Below are positions 1 to 8,492 of a DNA stretch of 43,206 nt, one piece after another. The stretch is from positions 1 through 43,206 of the IMG/VR virus record IMGVR_UViG_3300022665_001131, one strand, 5' to 3'. A program made the position numbers and the translations under genes. Origin of the DNA: a virus. Position 1 is the first letter of the stretch, and every line of letters begins with the position of its first letter. The notes under the pieces are model-generated. The model had not been told where the DNA came from. It worked only from the letters and a program-made list of their open reading frames with translations, and did not search any database.

Positions 1-1111
1 GGGTGGCTTTTAGCATATCGTGGGCCCCAGCCGTCTGTGTCATCTCAGGGGTGATTCCTAGGAGGGCGTGGCGTTCGGTGGTCACCGCATCCTGTCCAAT
101 TTTGACAAAGAAGTCGCTGAGCACTGTGGGGTTCTGGAGGTCAGATAGGCCGGACAGGAGGCGCCGGACGGTTGCGCCCTTTTTGTGAATTTCAATTGCG
201 ACGGATCGGGCCGGCATGTTTACAAACCCAGTGATAAGCTTTTCGGAGTCGGCGACCTCCCACAGGCGCGCGGCCTGTTGGCGCTCGGCCCCGATGCCTA
301 GGGCCTGGATGCCCATGTTGGTGTCGAACTTCAGGGAGCCGTCGTGAGTGCGCTTGACGGAGTTGGAGAACTCGCGCAGATACTCGGGATCCACGACGCG
401 CCGGTTGCCGAGGTCCCTGGCGACCGCGATGTCTTGGATGAGTTGCAAGGCCGTGGGAGAGTCTCCCTTGCCTTGGGACTGGAGGTCGGTGAGCTCCCGG
501 AGGCCTTCCTGTTCGACGCGGTTCATCGTGCTTCGGAACATGCGCTCTTGGATGCGCGGACGTTCCTCGTCGGTAAGGCTGCGGTTTATAACGGAGAGCT
601 GGGCGAAGTAGGCGTTGTTAAGGCCTTTAAAGGTTTCGTCGGTGGCCTCGGCAGAGTTGGTTCGTGTCTTGGGATCATAGAGTCCGAGAACTGCCATGGT
701 ATTTAAGGTGAGCATGGTGGACACCTTACGCATGTCCATCAACATAGGCTCGTCGGCGGCGTCGAAGTGGATGTTGTACTTCGCAAAGTCGCGGCGCAGT
801 TGGAGACTGTTAGAGGGAGAAGGCCAGTCCTGTCGAATCGCGGATTCCACAGCTACCCTAACGGCTTGCGGATCCGGCTGGTTCTTGGGCATTGAGTCGC
901 CCTCCAGCGCGGCTTTGTTGACGAGGTCGGTGGTGCGGGTGGGCTCTGGGTCCGGTTTGGCGGTTATCTTGTCGTCGATTGCGTCAAGGCGGCCGTCTAT
1001 AGAGTCGGGCCCAGGAGTGGGGGGCTGGGCGCTCTTGTCCTGAACACGATTGTCAATGCGTTTAAGGCGGTCGTTAATTGGATCGCGCTGTATCGCCAGC
1101 GGGTCAGCCAT
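1..1111 (-). CDS. Large putative internal virion protein, N-terminal part (cut by left edge)
   Basis: The frame is open from an ATG at 1111 to the window edge, giving about 370 codons with no stop, so the C-terminus is missing. It is polar and mostly helical in composition, begins MADPLAIQRDPINDRLKRID, and has a Pro/Asp/Thr-rich N-terminus. No enzymatic motif is visible. It directly follows the 345-aa gene (2-base gap) at the promoter-distal end of the late operon, where podoviruses keep ejected internal proteins. The ORF entering from the right edge is probably its C-terminal part, which would make a protein of about 1000 aa or more. That link and the virion role are inferences from position and size. 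Confidence 0.6.
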   Translation of the reverse strand, partial: MADPLAIQRDPINDRLKRIDNRVQDKSAQPPTPGPDSIDGRLDAIDDKITAKPDPEPTRTTDLVNKAALEGDSMPKNQPDPQAVRVAVESAIRQDWPSPSNSLQLRRDFAKYNIHFDAADEPMLMDMRKVSTMLTLNTMAVLGLYDPKTRTNSAEATDETFKGLNNAYFAQLSVINRSLTDEERPRIQERMFRSTMNRVEQEGLRELTDLQSQGKGDSPTALQLIQDIAVARDLGNRRVVDPEYLREFSNSVKRTHDGSLKFDTNMGIQALGIGAERQQAARLWEVADSEKLITGFVNMPARSVAIEIHKKGATVRRLLSGLSDLQNPTVLSDFFVKIGQDAVTTERHALLGITPEMTQTAGAHDMLKAT

Positions 1112-1113
1112 GG

Positions 1114-2151
1114 TTATGGTACCTGTGTTCCAGTGAGGATCTCTTCTAGTAGTTTGTCGGCGACTGCGTCAGAGAGACCTTGGTCTTTGGCTTGGATAAG
1201 AAACTCTCGTTTCCCCTGGAGGTCGTTGAGAGTGATCTTGCCGGTGAAAAGTCGACGGACCTCACTGTAATTTCCTGTGGGGTTGTCGAACGCGCGCAGG
1301 ATCACGGCGGGGGTTAACTGGTAACGCTCTGCGAGGTTCAAAGAAGAGGACTGTTGGTCCAGGAAATTCTGGATGGTGGCCTGTTCGGCGGGGTTGCTGC
1401 CCATGGCAACTCTCTCGCTGTCGTCCATGTTGAGGAGTATGCCGGACATTTTGTTACTAAGAAAGATCACGCCCGCTTTTTCTATTTCGAGTCGATTGAC
1501 GGTGGCTATAGCGGCGGCAAATGCAGGGGTATTTTTTCCCAGAATGAAAGCATTACTGTTACGGGCCTCTAATAGATTTCTATCAATCGCACGAAGCTGG
1601 ATGGCCAGATTCGAGGCACTGCCGGTATTTGAGATTCGTTGGAGAGTTTCAGCATGGGTGGAAGCAGAAAGTGTTACTACGGATTCGGTGCCATCTGGCG
1701 CCATTTGGAGAGCCTTTAGATCGTCCGTACTGGTAAGAGTGTTCGCGGAGACCCGAAGGCTGCCGGCTTCTAACAAGCCCTGAGCGAAGGCGTTGTTGGC
1801 GCGCTTGCGGTCGACTTTGAGATTCTCGGTGCGAGCGAGAACAAGAGCCAGGTCGGCGGCCTTCTTTTTCACTTCTTGCGAGGACGCGGCTGCCAGTGCG
1901 GCGAGGGCCTGCGGAGTCTGCTTGGCCTGGGCCGCGGCAACTCCCAGCTTTTCGCGTTCTAATCTTACGATCGCGATTTCATGTGAGATTTGATCGCGCT
2001 CGTTTTTGGCCCTGAGGTTGTCGACCGTTATCTTCTGTTGGGCTTCGAATTCCGTTTGCCTCTGGACCATCTGAGCCTGGATCTGGAGAGTCCGCGACAG
2101 ACCTTGGGCGGCGCGCAGGATGATTTCGCCGGTGGATTCTGAGAGGGCCAT
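1114..2151 (-). CDS. Putative internal/ejection virion protein, coiled-coil, 345 aa
   Basis: ATG start at 2151 and stop just ahead of the next gene. The first ~130 residues are rich in Ala, Gln, Glu, Lys and Arg with heptad-like spacing, which suggests a long coiled coil. The C-terminal half remains mostly helical. There is no signal peptide, membrane segment or catalytic motif. It lies between a repeat-containing small protein and the very large terminal gene, downstream of the tail adaptor and beta-propeller genes. This matches where T7- and P22-like phages encode ejected core proteins. The function is inferred from position and composition. Confidence 0.6.
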   Translation of the reverse strand: MALSESTGEIILRAAQGLSRTLQIQAQMVQRQTEFEAQQKITVDNLRAKNERDQISHEIAIVRLEREKLGVAAAQAKQTPQALAALAAASSQEVKKKAADLALVLARTENLKVDRKRANNAFAQGLLEAGSLRVSANTLTSTDDLKALQMAPDGTESVVTLSASTHAETLQRISNTGSASNLAIQLRAIDRNLLEARNSNAFILGKNTPAFAAAIATVNRLEIEKAGVIFLSNKMSGILLNMDDSERVAMGSNPAEQATIQNFLDQQSSSLNLAERYQLTPAVILRAFDNPTGNYSEVRRLFTGKITLNDLQGKREFLIQAKDQGLSDAVADKLLEEILTGTQVP

Positions 2152-2160
2152 AATGGTCTC

Positions 2161-2529
2161 CTAAAGAAGGCTCGCCCCGCCGCGGAGCTGGTTTGCGTTA
2201 AAGGGTGAGCGCCCTCTGCGGCCCCGGCGACTTCTCAATCCTGGAGGCGCTTGGGTAGGCCGCTTAGAGATCAGACTGGGACTTGAGAAGGGTACGCCTT
2301 GAAGGCCCGGCTGGAGGGGCAACCCCGCGCCCGGCGGCGGCGGGGTGGTAATGTCAAGCGTCAATGGGCCGCCGGTAGGGGGACTCACGAGAGGTAACCC
2401 TCCGCTGATCTGAGGAACGTCAAGCTTGAGGCCGCCGCCAGTCTGAGGAACGTCAAGTGTGAGACCTCCGCCGGTCTGGGGCCGGGGTCGCCGAAGGCCG
2501 GTGCGGCCGAGAAAGCTGCTGTGTGGCAT
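2161..2529 (-). CDS. Small Gly/Pro-rich protein with four 11-residue repeats
   Basis: 122 aa from an ATG at 2529, starting 1 base after the upstream stop. Residues ~17-60 are four consecutive 11-residue units of the form P-Q-T-G-G-G-L-x-L-D-V, the last two degenerate, followed by a Pro run and a basic C-terminus with clustered Arg. Such low-complexity beta/turn repeats could form a short linker or solenoid. I recognise no family. The position between two putative internal virion genes suggests a structural or ejected protein. The start has only a weak Shine-Dalgarno, consistent with coupling to the upstream gene. Confidence 0.55.
   Translation of the reverse strand: MPHSSFLGRTGLRRPRPQTGGGLTLDVPQTGGGLKLDVPQISGGLPLVSPPTGGPLTLDITTPPPPGAGLPLQPGLQGVPFSSPSLISKRPTQAPPGLRSRRGRRGRSPFNANQLRGGASLL
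2350..2481 (-). repeat. Four tandem 33-bp coding repeats
   Basis: In-frame 33-bp units encode the 11-residue motif PQTGGGLxLDV. The first two are nearly identical and the last two have diverged. This fits expansion by unequal recombination followed by drift. Confidence 0.6.
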
Positions 2530-2530
2530 G

Positions 2531-3199
2531 TTAAAACTGCCTTTGTCGTTGAAGTTCTAGATTTTGTCGTTGAAGTTGGAGCGAGTTAAAGGAGGATTGG
2601 ATCTGCGCTCCACCAAAGGCGCCTGCGATGCCGCTGTTAATACCCTGTAAGAGAGCGCTGGGAATGTACTGCGCCGTCTGACCTGGGAGTTGGCCGGTTA
2701 CCCTGGAGATAGATTGGCCAACTTCGAAGGAGGTGATGTTTTGTCGCAGTTGTTCGGGCGCAAACGCAAAATCTTTGAGTTGCGGCAATAATTGGGCGCG
2801 TAAGGTCTGAGAGAAGGCTGCGAGTCCGGAGGCCTCGGTGGCGACCGCCGCGCCGCCGAAGAGGGTTCCCCGCGCGGCTTGGGCCGCACGAATCTGCTTG
2901 ACGAAGTCTTGAGCTAATGGGGAGCTCGCGGCGTCGCCGAAGGTTCCCCGCAAGAAATCTTCACCCTGGGAGAAAAGGGATCCGGCTCGCGTTGTAGATA
3001 TTAAACCCTCACTGCCAAATTTGAGTCTCGTGACAGGGCCCTCGAGAATGTCTTGGAGGCGGGCCTCGGCAGCCGCGCGACCTTGCGCTTGGCCTTTGCG
3101 GGTGCGGCGGCGCGTCTTTTTGGAGGCGCGTCCTTGCTGGACGCCTTGGAGAATACCACCCGCGAGACCTGCGATGGCACCAGCTGCTAAAAATGACAT
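2531..3199 (-). CDS. Putative virion protein with hydrophobic Gly/Ala N-terminus, 222 aa
   Basis: The start is taken at the ATG at 3199, which has AAAGGAAA upstream, rather than the longer in-frame extension that would run into the preceding gene. The N-terminus (MSFLAAGAIAGLAGGILQGV) is a Gly/Ala-rich hydrophobic helix. A strongly basic Arg/Lys patch follows at ~25-40, then a helical region and a Gln/Leu/Arg-rich coiled C-terminal tail. This design recalls small phage internal/ejection proteins that interact with membrane (T7 gp14-like, P22 gp7-like). The match is to architecture and position, not to a family motif. Confidence 0.6.
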   Translation of the reverse strand: MSFLAAGAIAGLAGGILQGVQQGRASKKTRRRTRKGQAQGRAAAEARLQDILEGPVTRLKFGSEGLISTTRAGSLFSQGEDFLRGTFGDAASSPLAQDFVKQIRAAQAARGTLFGGAAVATEASGLAAFSQTLRAQLLPQLKDFAFAPEQLRQNITSFEVGQSISRVTGQLPGQTAQYIPSALLQGINSGIAGAFGGAQIQSSFNSLQLQRQNLELQRQRQF

Positions 3200-3209
3200 A
3201 GTTTTCCTT

Positions 3210-4829
3210 TTACGTATCGCTTTCGAAGGTGTCGGGGAGCTCGAAGGCGTGCACATCGATCATGTAGATAGAAAATTCTCCGCGGTCGGTCACGCCGGTA
3301 ACGCTATTAAATTGAAATTGAATATTTTGGCCTGGAGTAATGTCACTAAGACTAAGATTTCGACGACGAACAAGGTTGGTTTCAGTCGAGGAAGGAAGGG
3401 TAAGTGTGTCTAAGGTATTCCACGTACCAAAGTCTGTTCGAAACATGACCTCCATAACTTGGGTGTCTGCACTCGTAATGTGAAAGGTCAGAGAATCCCA
3501 TCTCTTATGAAGGTTTGGCGTTTCAAATACAAAAGCGCGAGTTTGAAGTTGGTATGAAACTGAGGTATCGCCGGGATCGGTAAAGGTGTTGTAGGCATAA
3601 TACATTTGGAAAATATCGTCAACGGAGGTCTCAGTAATGGAACAATCGGTAGTGGTGAAATTGTTCTGAAAAACCATACGATTGGCATTTTCCAACCGAA
3701 ATGACTTCATGTCTTTGGCTTGCCAGTCTAGGAGAGACCATGCGTTATCATGTGTGTCGCGCCGTAAGATGTGTGTATTTTGGGTGGCTCCGTCGAGGGG
3801 TACAGCCAGATGATAGGCGTTATCGAAGAAGGCGCTGGTGGCTTTATGGGCTTGGTCGCTGTTAATTCTATCGATCCACTTTTGGATGCCGTAGGAATCC
3901 GGGAAACCGGCTCCGGCTTGGGCGTCTTGTTCAACTTTTGATAAGCCTCGAATTCCATCTGCGGCGAGAAACAATACATCGGCACCTTGATTACCTGGAA
4001 CCCACTGGGGACTCTTGGTGGCCACACAACCTATGCCCGAGGTGAGAGTTAAAAGATTGGTATTGATCGTATCAAGACTATCACCGGGCGAAGGAATTAG
4101 CGCGCTTGAGGATCCCCACCGAGGCTCTAAAAGCAAGATTGCCTCATCCTTGAGAATGTAAATCCGAGGTTTACGATCACGCGCGGGAATTATAGCAGTG
4201 ATCTCCCCCCCTAATCCTGGCTCTATACCGAGAACATTGCCGCCACCAGAGGTAGGAGCAGAAAATCCGGCGGTATCTAAGATTTGACTCCAGTAAAGAT
4301 TGTCACCGTCTGAGGTCCAATAGCGCTGCTCGAAAAAGGCTAAAGCGCGTGGCTCGCTTATTTCGGTGACGTGTGTCGCGACATCGTTGATGATGTCGTA
4401 GATGACTAGAGAAGAGGGGTCGGAGCCTTCTTCGGCGACCGTAAATCCTAGGCAGCGGTTGCCATTGATTCGACCTGTAATAACGTGGTGTAGGACGTCG
4501 TCAGCAAAAGATTCTCCACATGCAATTTGGCTCCAATTGGAACTCCCAAAGATGCTGTACAGTTTTCCGCCCCAGATCCCTGTGAAACTTAGGAAACCGT
4601 CAGGGCGAATGAACTGAGTAATGCCACCTCCGGGTTGGAAAGTATGGCCGCCACGAGATGTCGCCCCGAGTCTTCGTTTAAAGATTCCAGGATCTGAGGT
4701 ACGGATATTTGTGTTGTCTGCGATAGATTCATGATCCACAAGCCAGGGCACAGAACGGCTGTTGACGCCGAGGTGGCCCGAGACTTGTCGGTCCAGAAGG
4801 CGTCGTGTGTTACGAGGAAAATCGACCAT
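3210..4829 (-). CDS. Putative tail nozzle/stabilisation protein, beta-propeller-like, 539 aa
   Basis: ATG at 4829, read from the gene after the tail adaptor. The protein is beta-rich with repeated aromatic/Gly strands and blade-like segments (for example GGKLYSIFGSSNW, RKPRIYILKDEAILLLEP, DVLFLAADGIRGLSK), then a beta-sandwich-like C-terminal part. Size, content and the adaptor-nozzle gene order fit the podovirus nozzle family (P22 gp10 and T7 gp12 types), which plugs the end of the short tail below the adaptor ring. The start codon sits directly behind a strong AT-rich hairpin, listed separately. The fold is inferred and has not been tested by profile search. Confidence 0.6.
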   Translation of the reverse strand: MVDFPRNTRRLLDRQVSGHLGVNSRSVPWLVDHESIADNTNIRTSDPGIFKRRLGATSRGGHTFQPGGGITQFIRPDGFLSFTGIWGGKLYSIFGSSNWSQIACGESFADDVLHHVITGRINGNRCLGFTVAEEGSDPSSLVIYDIINDVATHVTEISEPRALAFFEQRYWTSDGDNLYWSQILDTAGFSAPTSGGGNVLGIEPGLGGEITAIIPARDRKPRIYILKDEAILLLEPRWGSSSALIPSPGDSLDTINTNLLTLTSGIGCVATKSPQWVPGNQGADVLFLAADGIRGLSKVEQDAQAGAGFPDSYGIQKWIDRINSDQAHKATSAFFDNAYHLAVPLDGATQNTHILRRDTHDNAWSLLDWQAKDMKSFRLENANRMVFQNNFTTTDCSITETSVDDIFQMYYAYNTFTDPGDTSVSYQLQTRAFVFETPNLHKRWDSLTFHITSADTQVMEVMFRTDFGTWNTLDTLTLPSSTETNLVRRRNLSLSDITPGQNIQFQFNSVTGVTDRGEFSIYMIDVHAFELPDTFESDT

Positions 4830-4830
4830 G

Positions 4831-4868
4831 ATTTTTAAGAAATGAAGGGGGGGTTTTTCTTAAAAAAT
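4831..4868 (-). promoter_or_regulatory. AT-rich hairpin abutting the start codon of the beta-propeller gene
   Basis: An 11-bp perfect inverted repeat (TTTTTAAGAAA/TTTCTTAAAAA) flanks a 13-base loop containing seven C in the transcript. It ends one base before the ATG at 4829. In the late mRNA it would occupy the ribosome-binding region, and no other good Shine-Dalgarno is present. It could be a translational brake, an RNase processing site or a weak terminator. Confidence 0.5.
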
Positions 4869-4922
4869 GAGAGAAAGTGACGAACGTAAATAGTTACAGG
4901 TAAAGAAGTTAGGTAGAAAGTC

Positions 4923-5891
4923 TTAGAGTTCGCTGAAGCGGCGGATCGGAAGTTCCAGGTTGTAGTACGTGAAGGCCGGCCGAGTGGAAATGCCCGAGGG
5001 AGAGACCTTTTCCTGGCGTAGGCGGTTCTTGATGATCTCCTCGCCCTTATCCCAAGCTCGGTTGGCGGCGGAGCCTTCTTTTAACATCCAGTGAATGTCG
5101 CCCGCGGCCTGCCAGGCGAGATACTCCAAGTCCACAGAGTTATCGATGGGAGCGTCTTCGGAGTGGAGCTCTTCGGGTTTTCTATAGTATTCCACGCGCA
5201 CAATAGTATTGACATCAGGCACAGGGATAAACTGGACGACGCGGTGCTGGACGGTGGCCTCACCTTCAGGCAAAAATGAGATGACTTGAGAGGTAATAGG
5301 GTTTCGGATTTTGAGCCAATTAGAGGTGCCGAACTCCTTCTCAACAGCAATGAACGACGCGAACTCTAAAACAGTATCCGTGTAGTCAGTACCGCCCATT
5401 GTCATTGTTTCAAAACGCTCTTGAAGTTCCAACGCGGTCCCCGAGGCCGTAGTGTCCCGCACAAGACCAGTGATGCGGACCTCAAAAGCCTCAGAGCCGC
5501 CGGCTGCGAGTTGAAGAGTAGTATCCGTCGCTGACTGTGACGTGAAAGGTGAAAAGCCGCGATCTTCCCATTCTTGGGGATTACCACCGGTGTCTTGGTT
5601 ATAGACTCCGGCTGCGCGCTTGTTCCAATGACCTGTTGTGCCGAGGGGGCGTGCATTGGTCTGGTCCGTGATGGTAAGGACTACTCCCACACGCTCCGGA
5701 AACACCAGGAGCTTGTCGCCAGAGAGTACAAAGTCCTCCGTGGTGCGTAGGGAGGGCCACGGTAGGCGCTGGGCCCAGGCCTTTATTGCGCGGCCGATGG
5801 CCACGCGGGTACGGGCCCGCCATGCGGGGTCTACGCGATTTGCCAATTGTTGGCTTCTGTCTATAGTTGCTCTTGCGCTATTGTCTGGCAT
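4923..5891 (-). CDS. Putative head-tail adaptor (tail tubular protein A-like), 322 aa
   Basis: ATG at 5891, lying inside the 3' end of the glycosyltransferase gene (31-bp overlap). The C-terminal third has the layout seen in podovirus adaptors: a beta strand ending RVEYYRKPEEL, an acidic segment, then helices (EYLAWQAAGDIHWMLKEG, RAWDKGEEIIKNRL). These proteins form a dodecameric ring under the portal and carry the nozzle. The next gene is a candidate nozzle, which supports the assignment. The central ~150 residues are beta-rich and look like an insertion. The assignment rests on pattern and gene order. Confidence 0.6.
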   Translation of the reverse strand: MPDNSARATIDRSQQLANRVDPAWRARTRVAIGRAIKAWAQRLPWPSLRTTEDFVLSGDKLLVFPERVGVVLTITDQTNARPLGTTGHWNKRAAGVYNQDTGGNPQEWEDRGFSPFTSQSATDTTLQLAAGGSEAFEVRITGLVRDTTASGTALELQERFETMTMGGTDYTDTVLEFASFIAVEKEFGTSNWLKIRNPITSQVISFLPEGEATVQHRVVQFIPVPDVNTIVRVEYYRKPEELHSEDAPIDNSVDLEYLAWQAAGDIHWMLKEGSAANRAWDKGEEIIKNRLRQEKVSPSGISTRPAFTYYNLELPIRRFSEL

Positions 5892-8479
5892 TTCGTTTCC
5901 TTAAAAGGGGCCCGGGCCGCGTCGCCGCCAGCTACCGCAAGCCCGAGCCTAGAGATCCATTCGTCCGCAAGAGGAGCCATCGCGAAAGTCTTCTGGGCCT
6001 GGCGAGCTACGATCTGGCGCCGGGGATCTTCAGAAGAAACTCTCACGGCGTGCAAAAGCCGCCGGGCAGAGGCTTTTATGAAGTCTTCGCTGTTCTTCGG
6101 GAACAATATGTAACTATTCCAGAGCTCCCGGGCCTGAGTGGCGGTTCCAAGAGTCTCGAAGAGGGCGCCATGGACTGTACTACAGGTCACACATCCGTGC
6201 GCCTGCGCCTCCATCGCGGCCATACACGAAATCTCATCAAAGTCGGTGGGATAGAGCCACACACCGGCCTCCAGAAGAATCTGATCGACGCGGTCCCAGC
6301 CCACACGCCCGAGCACAATCGCCCCGATCTCGTCTAAGATCGCGTAGAGTTCGCGCTCATAGACGTCGGCAGAGCAATCGCGCCCGATGTCCGGGATACT
6401 GTAATGACGGTTCTGGGCCTGAGACCGACGGGCCCATGGCGTGAACCCGTACATGCACACGAGTCGGATCTCAGGGTCCGTCTTTTGGGCTTCGCGGATG
6501 ATTTTTGCGGCGGTAAGAAGCCCGCGGTCCGGTGAAGAGAGGTATGCTACAAGCTTGGGGTCCTTCTTGGAGAAGTTCAGGGCCTCGGCGTAGGGATGCG
6601 GCCGGCGGATGCCATTGCGGGCGACCCAACGCTTCTCTTCGGGGACCACGTCACGCACAGGATCCACGTGAAACTCGCTCTGGAACTGTACGATGTCCGC
6701 CAGTGCCAGAATCTCGTCGGTATAGCGGGCGGGGTTCTGGACGTCGTGGAGCCAAAGCATGCGCACCTTGGCGGGGCACTGTACGCGCGAGAGCGCCTCG
6801 ATGGCGCGCCAGATTACGAGAGCGTCGCGGGGCCGCTTCTCATCAAACTCGGCCCAATGACGCCAGCAGACGCCGGTGTCGGGATGGATGCCGCGACTCG
6901 CGTGAGTCATGTTGGCATACACCGAGACGTTGACGCCGCGGGACTGGATTTCGTTTGCGAGTAGGATGACCATTTTCTCAGAGCCGCCGATGCCGGTCTC
7001 CCCGCTATCGGGCCCCCACTTTTCGCCGGTATGGCCGGTCCAAATGGCTAAGGAGGGTGTGGCGGGGCGTGGATCAGGCGGCTCGACCTTGTCGATACCG
7101 GTGTCCTCGAGGTCGGCCGGAATGGCCTTGAGTTCCTCGCAGATGTTGCGGCCTACGCGCAGAGTGTTGACAGAGCCGGTGACCTGAAGATTGTGGGTAA
7201 TAGTGCCTATGCCGCGACAAATCTCAGCGCCTATCATCAAGTTTTGAGTTTCCTGGAGCATCTGTACGGCAACATCGTTGGATTCTAACGGGCGGCCCAG
7301 AGAAGTTTCCTTCCAGGCAATGGCCATTTGGGTATACTCTAAAGCCTTTTCATACTGTTTGAGTTCACAATATGCTCGAGCGGCTAGAAGTTGAGGGTGG
7401 TAGCGGACCTGCGTAGGATCGTAACTGTGGAGGCCCTGGGGTTCTCTACATTGCATGCCGGCATTAAACCAAAATAGGCTTTCGTCCCAGCGCTGGAGTT
7501 CGGCGTTTGCGCGGGCAATGCCGAAGTGGCCGCGAGGATCATGCACATTGATTTGGACGCATTGGGTATAACAATCCAGTGCGTCCAGGGGGCGACCCAT
7601 TACGGGCAGCAAATAAATACCGGCCATGTAGTACCAAGACGCCCACCGGTCCTCTTGAGATCCGGAGAGTCTCACAAACTCTCGATAGGTATCAAGAGCC
7701 TCAGAAAAGAGTTCGAGTCCACGGCAAGCGTTGCTGTAGTAGAAAAGGGTACGGGGATCTACAAAAGCGCCCTCTTCCTCGCGCTCTTGCCGCATGATGA
7801 GGTAGTTGCGGACGTCGGAGCGCCGGAGGTCCTTTTTGTCTTCGTTGGGCTTCTGGTGGATGATGCGGGCCGGCAGATTCTGAAAATAGCCATTCGCGAG
7901 TGCCGGGCAATCCTTAGTGGGGATCATCGTCTCGTGGCAGCGACCCTTCCACTCGAAGAAATCCTTGAAGACGAAGCGTTCACGTTTGAGGATCGTGGTA
8001 CAGGTGCCGTCAGCGTCGTGGGCGTAGTTGTAGTCCAGGAAGACTGTGTTGATTTTCGGGTCCTCTGGGTTCATCATATCGTTGACGATTTGACGCAGGC
8101 CGCCCGAAGAGTCATCGGAGAGGATGTCGTCGCAGTCAATCCAGAAAATGACAGGGTTTTTCGAGGCTTTGCGGGCTACTTCGCGAGCGGCCGAGAAACT
8201 CCGCATGACCTTGTCGGGGACTAAATGATTCCATTGAGGAAGCCACTCGTCCATCTCGACTACCATAACTGAGGTGAGATCGGGACGTAAGAGGAGAGTG
8301 CTGTCCGCGAAACCGTCCACGACGTTGTGAGTCGTGGCGAGGTTTTCGGGGCTGGAACCCGTGTCCACGACAATGAGTTCGTCGCCATCTTCATAGATAG
8401 CCTCGTAGACGGAGGTGAGGCACTTCTCGAGAGCCTCGGGGCAATCCTTGGTGATGACATTGATAGAAATAGACGGCAT
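5861..8479 (-). CDS. Two-domain glycosyltransferase: GT2 (GT-A) - TPR - GT-B
   Basis: 872 aa; ATG at 8479 with AAAGGAA upstream. Residues ~1-120 are a family 2 GT-A domain: SISINVITKDCPEALEKCL, the acidic ELIVVDTGS strand, and WIDCDDIL as the DxD metal/nucleotide-sugar motif. A CHET segment and IIHQKPNEDKKDLRR follow, as in GT2-TPR proteins (the group that includes SunS-like peptide glycosyltransferases), then TPR-like helices at ~240-400. The last ~400 residues resemble a GT-B enzyme (GGSEKMVILLANE, WLHDVQNPARY, LVAYLSSPDRGLL, EAGVWLYPTDFDEISCMAAMEA). It is co-transcribed with virion genes, so a virion protein is the obvious candidate acceptor; the acceptor is inference. Confidence 0.85.
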   Translation of the reverse strand: MPSISINVITKDCPEALEKCLTSVYEAIYEDGDELIVVDTGSSPENLATTHNVVDGFADSTLLLRPDLTSVMVVEMDEWLPQWNHLVPDKVMRSFSAAREVARKASKNPVIFWIDCDDILSDDSSGGLRQIVNDMMNPEDPKINTVFLDYNYAHDADGTCTTILKRERFVFKDFFEWKGRCHETMIPTKDCPALANGYFQNLPARIIHQKPNEDKKDLRRSDVRNYLIMRQEREEEGAFVDPRTLFYYSNACRGLELFSEALDTYREFVRLSGSQEDRWASWYYMAGIYLLPVMGRPLDALDCYTQCVQINVHDPRGHFGIARANAELQRWDESLFWFNAGMQCREPQGLHSYDPTQVRYHPQLLAARAYCELKQYEKALEYTQMAIAWKETSLGRPLESNDVAVQMLQETQNLMIGAEICRGIGTITHNLQVTGSVNTLRVGRNICEELKAIPADLEDTGIDKVEPPDPRPATPSLAIWTGHTGEKWGPDSGETGIGGSEKMVILLANEIQSRGVNVSVYANMTHASRGIHPDTGVCWRHWAEFDEKRPRDALVIWRAIEALSRVQCPAKVRMLWLHDVQNPARYTDEILALADIVQFQSEFHVDPVRDVVPEEKRWVARNGIRRPHPYAEALNFSKKDPKLVAYLSSPDRGLLTAAKIIREAQKTDPEIRLVCMYGFTPWARRSQAQNRHYSIPDIGRDCSADVYERELYAILDEIGAIVLGRVGWDRVDQILLEAGVWLYPTDFDEISCMAAMEAQAHGCVTCSTVHGALFETLGTATQARELWNSYILFPKNSEDFIKASARRLLHAVRVSSEDPRRQIVARQAQKTFAMAPLADEWISRLGLAVAGGDAARAPFKETKCQTIAQEQL

Positions 8480-8492
8480 GGCGGCGGTTCCT

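Noticed and set aside
7526-8224. 232-aa plus-strand ORF
   Set aside because: Antisense to the GT2-TPR-GT-B gene, whose motifs are clear.
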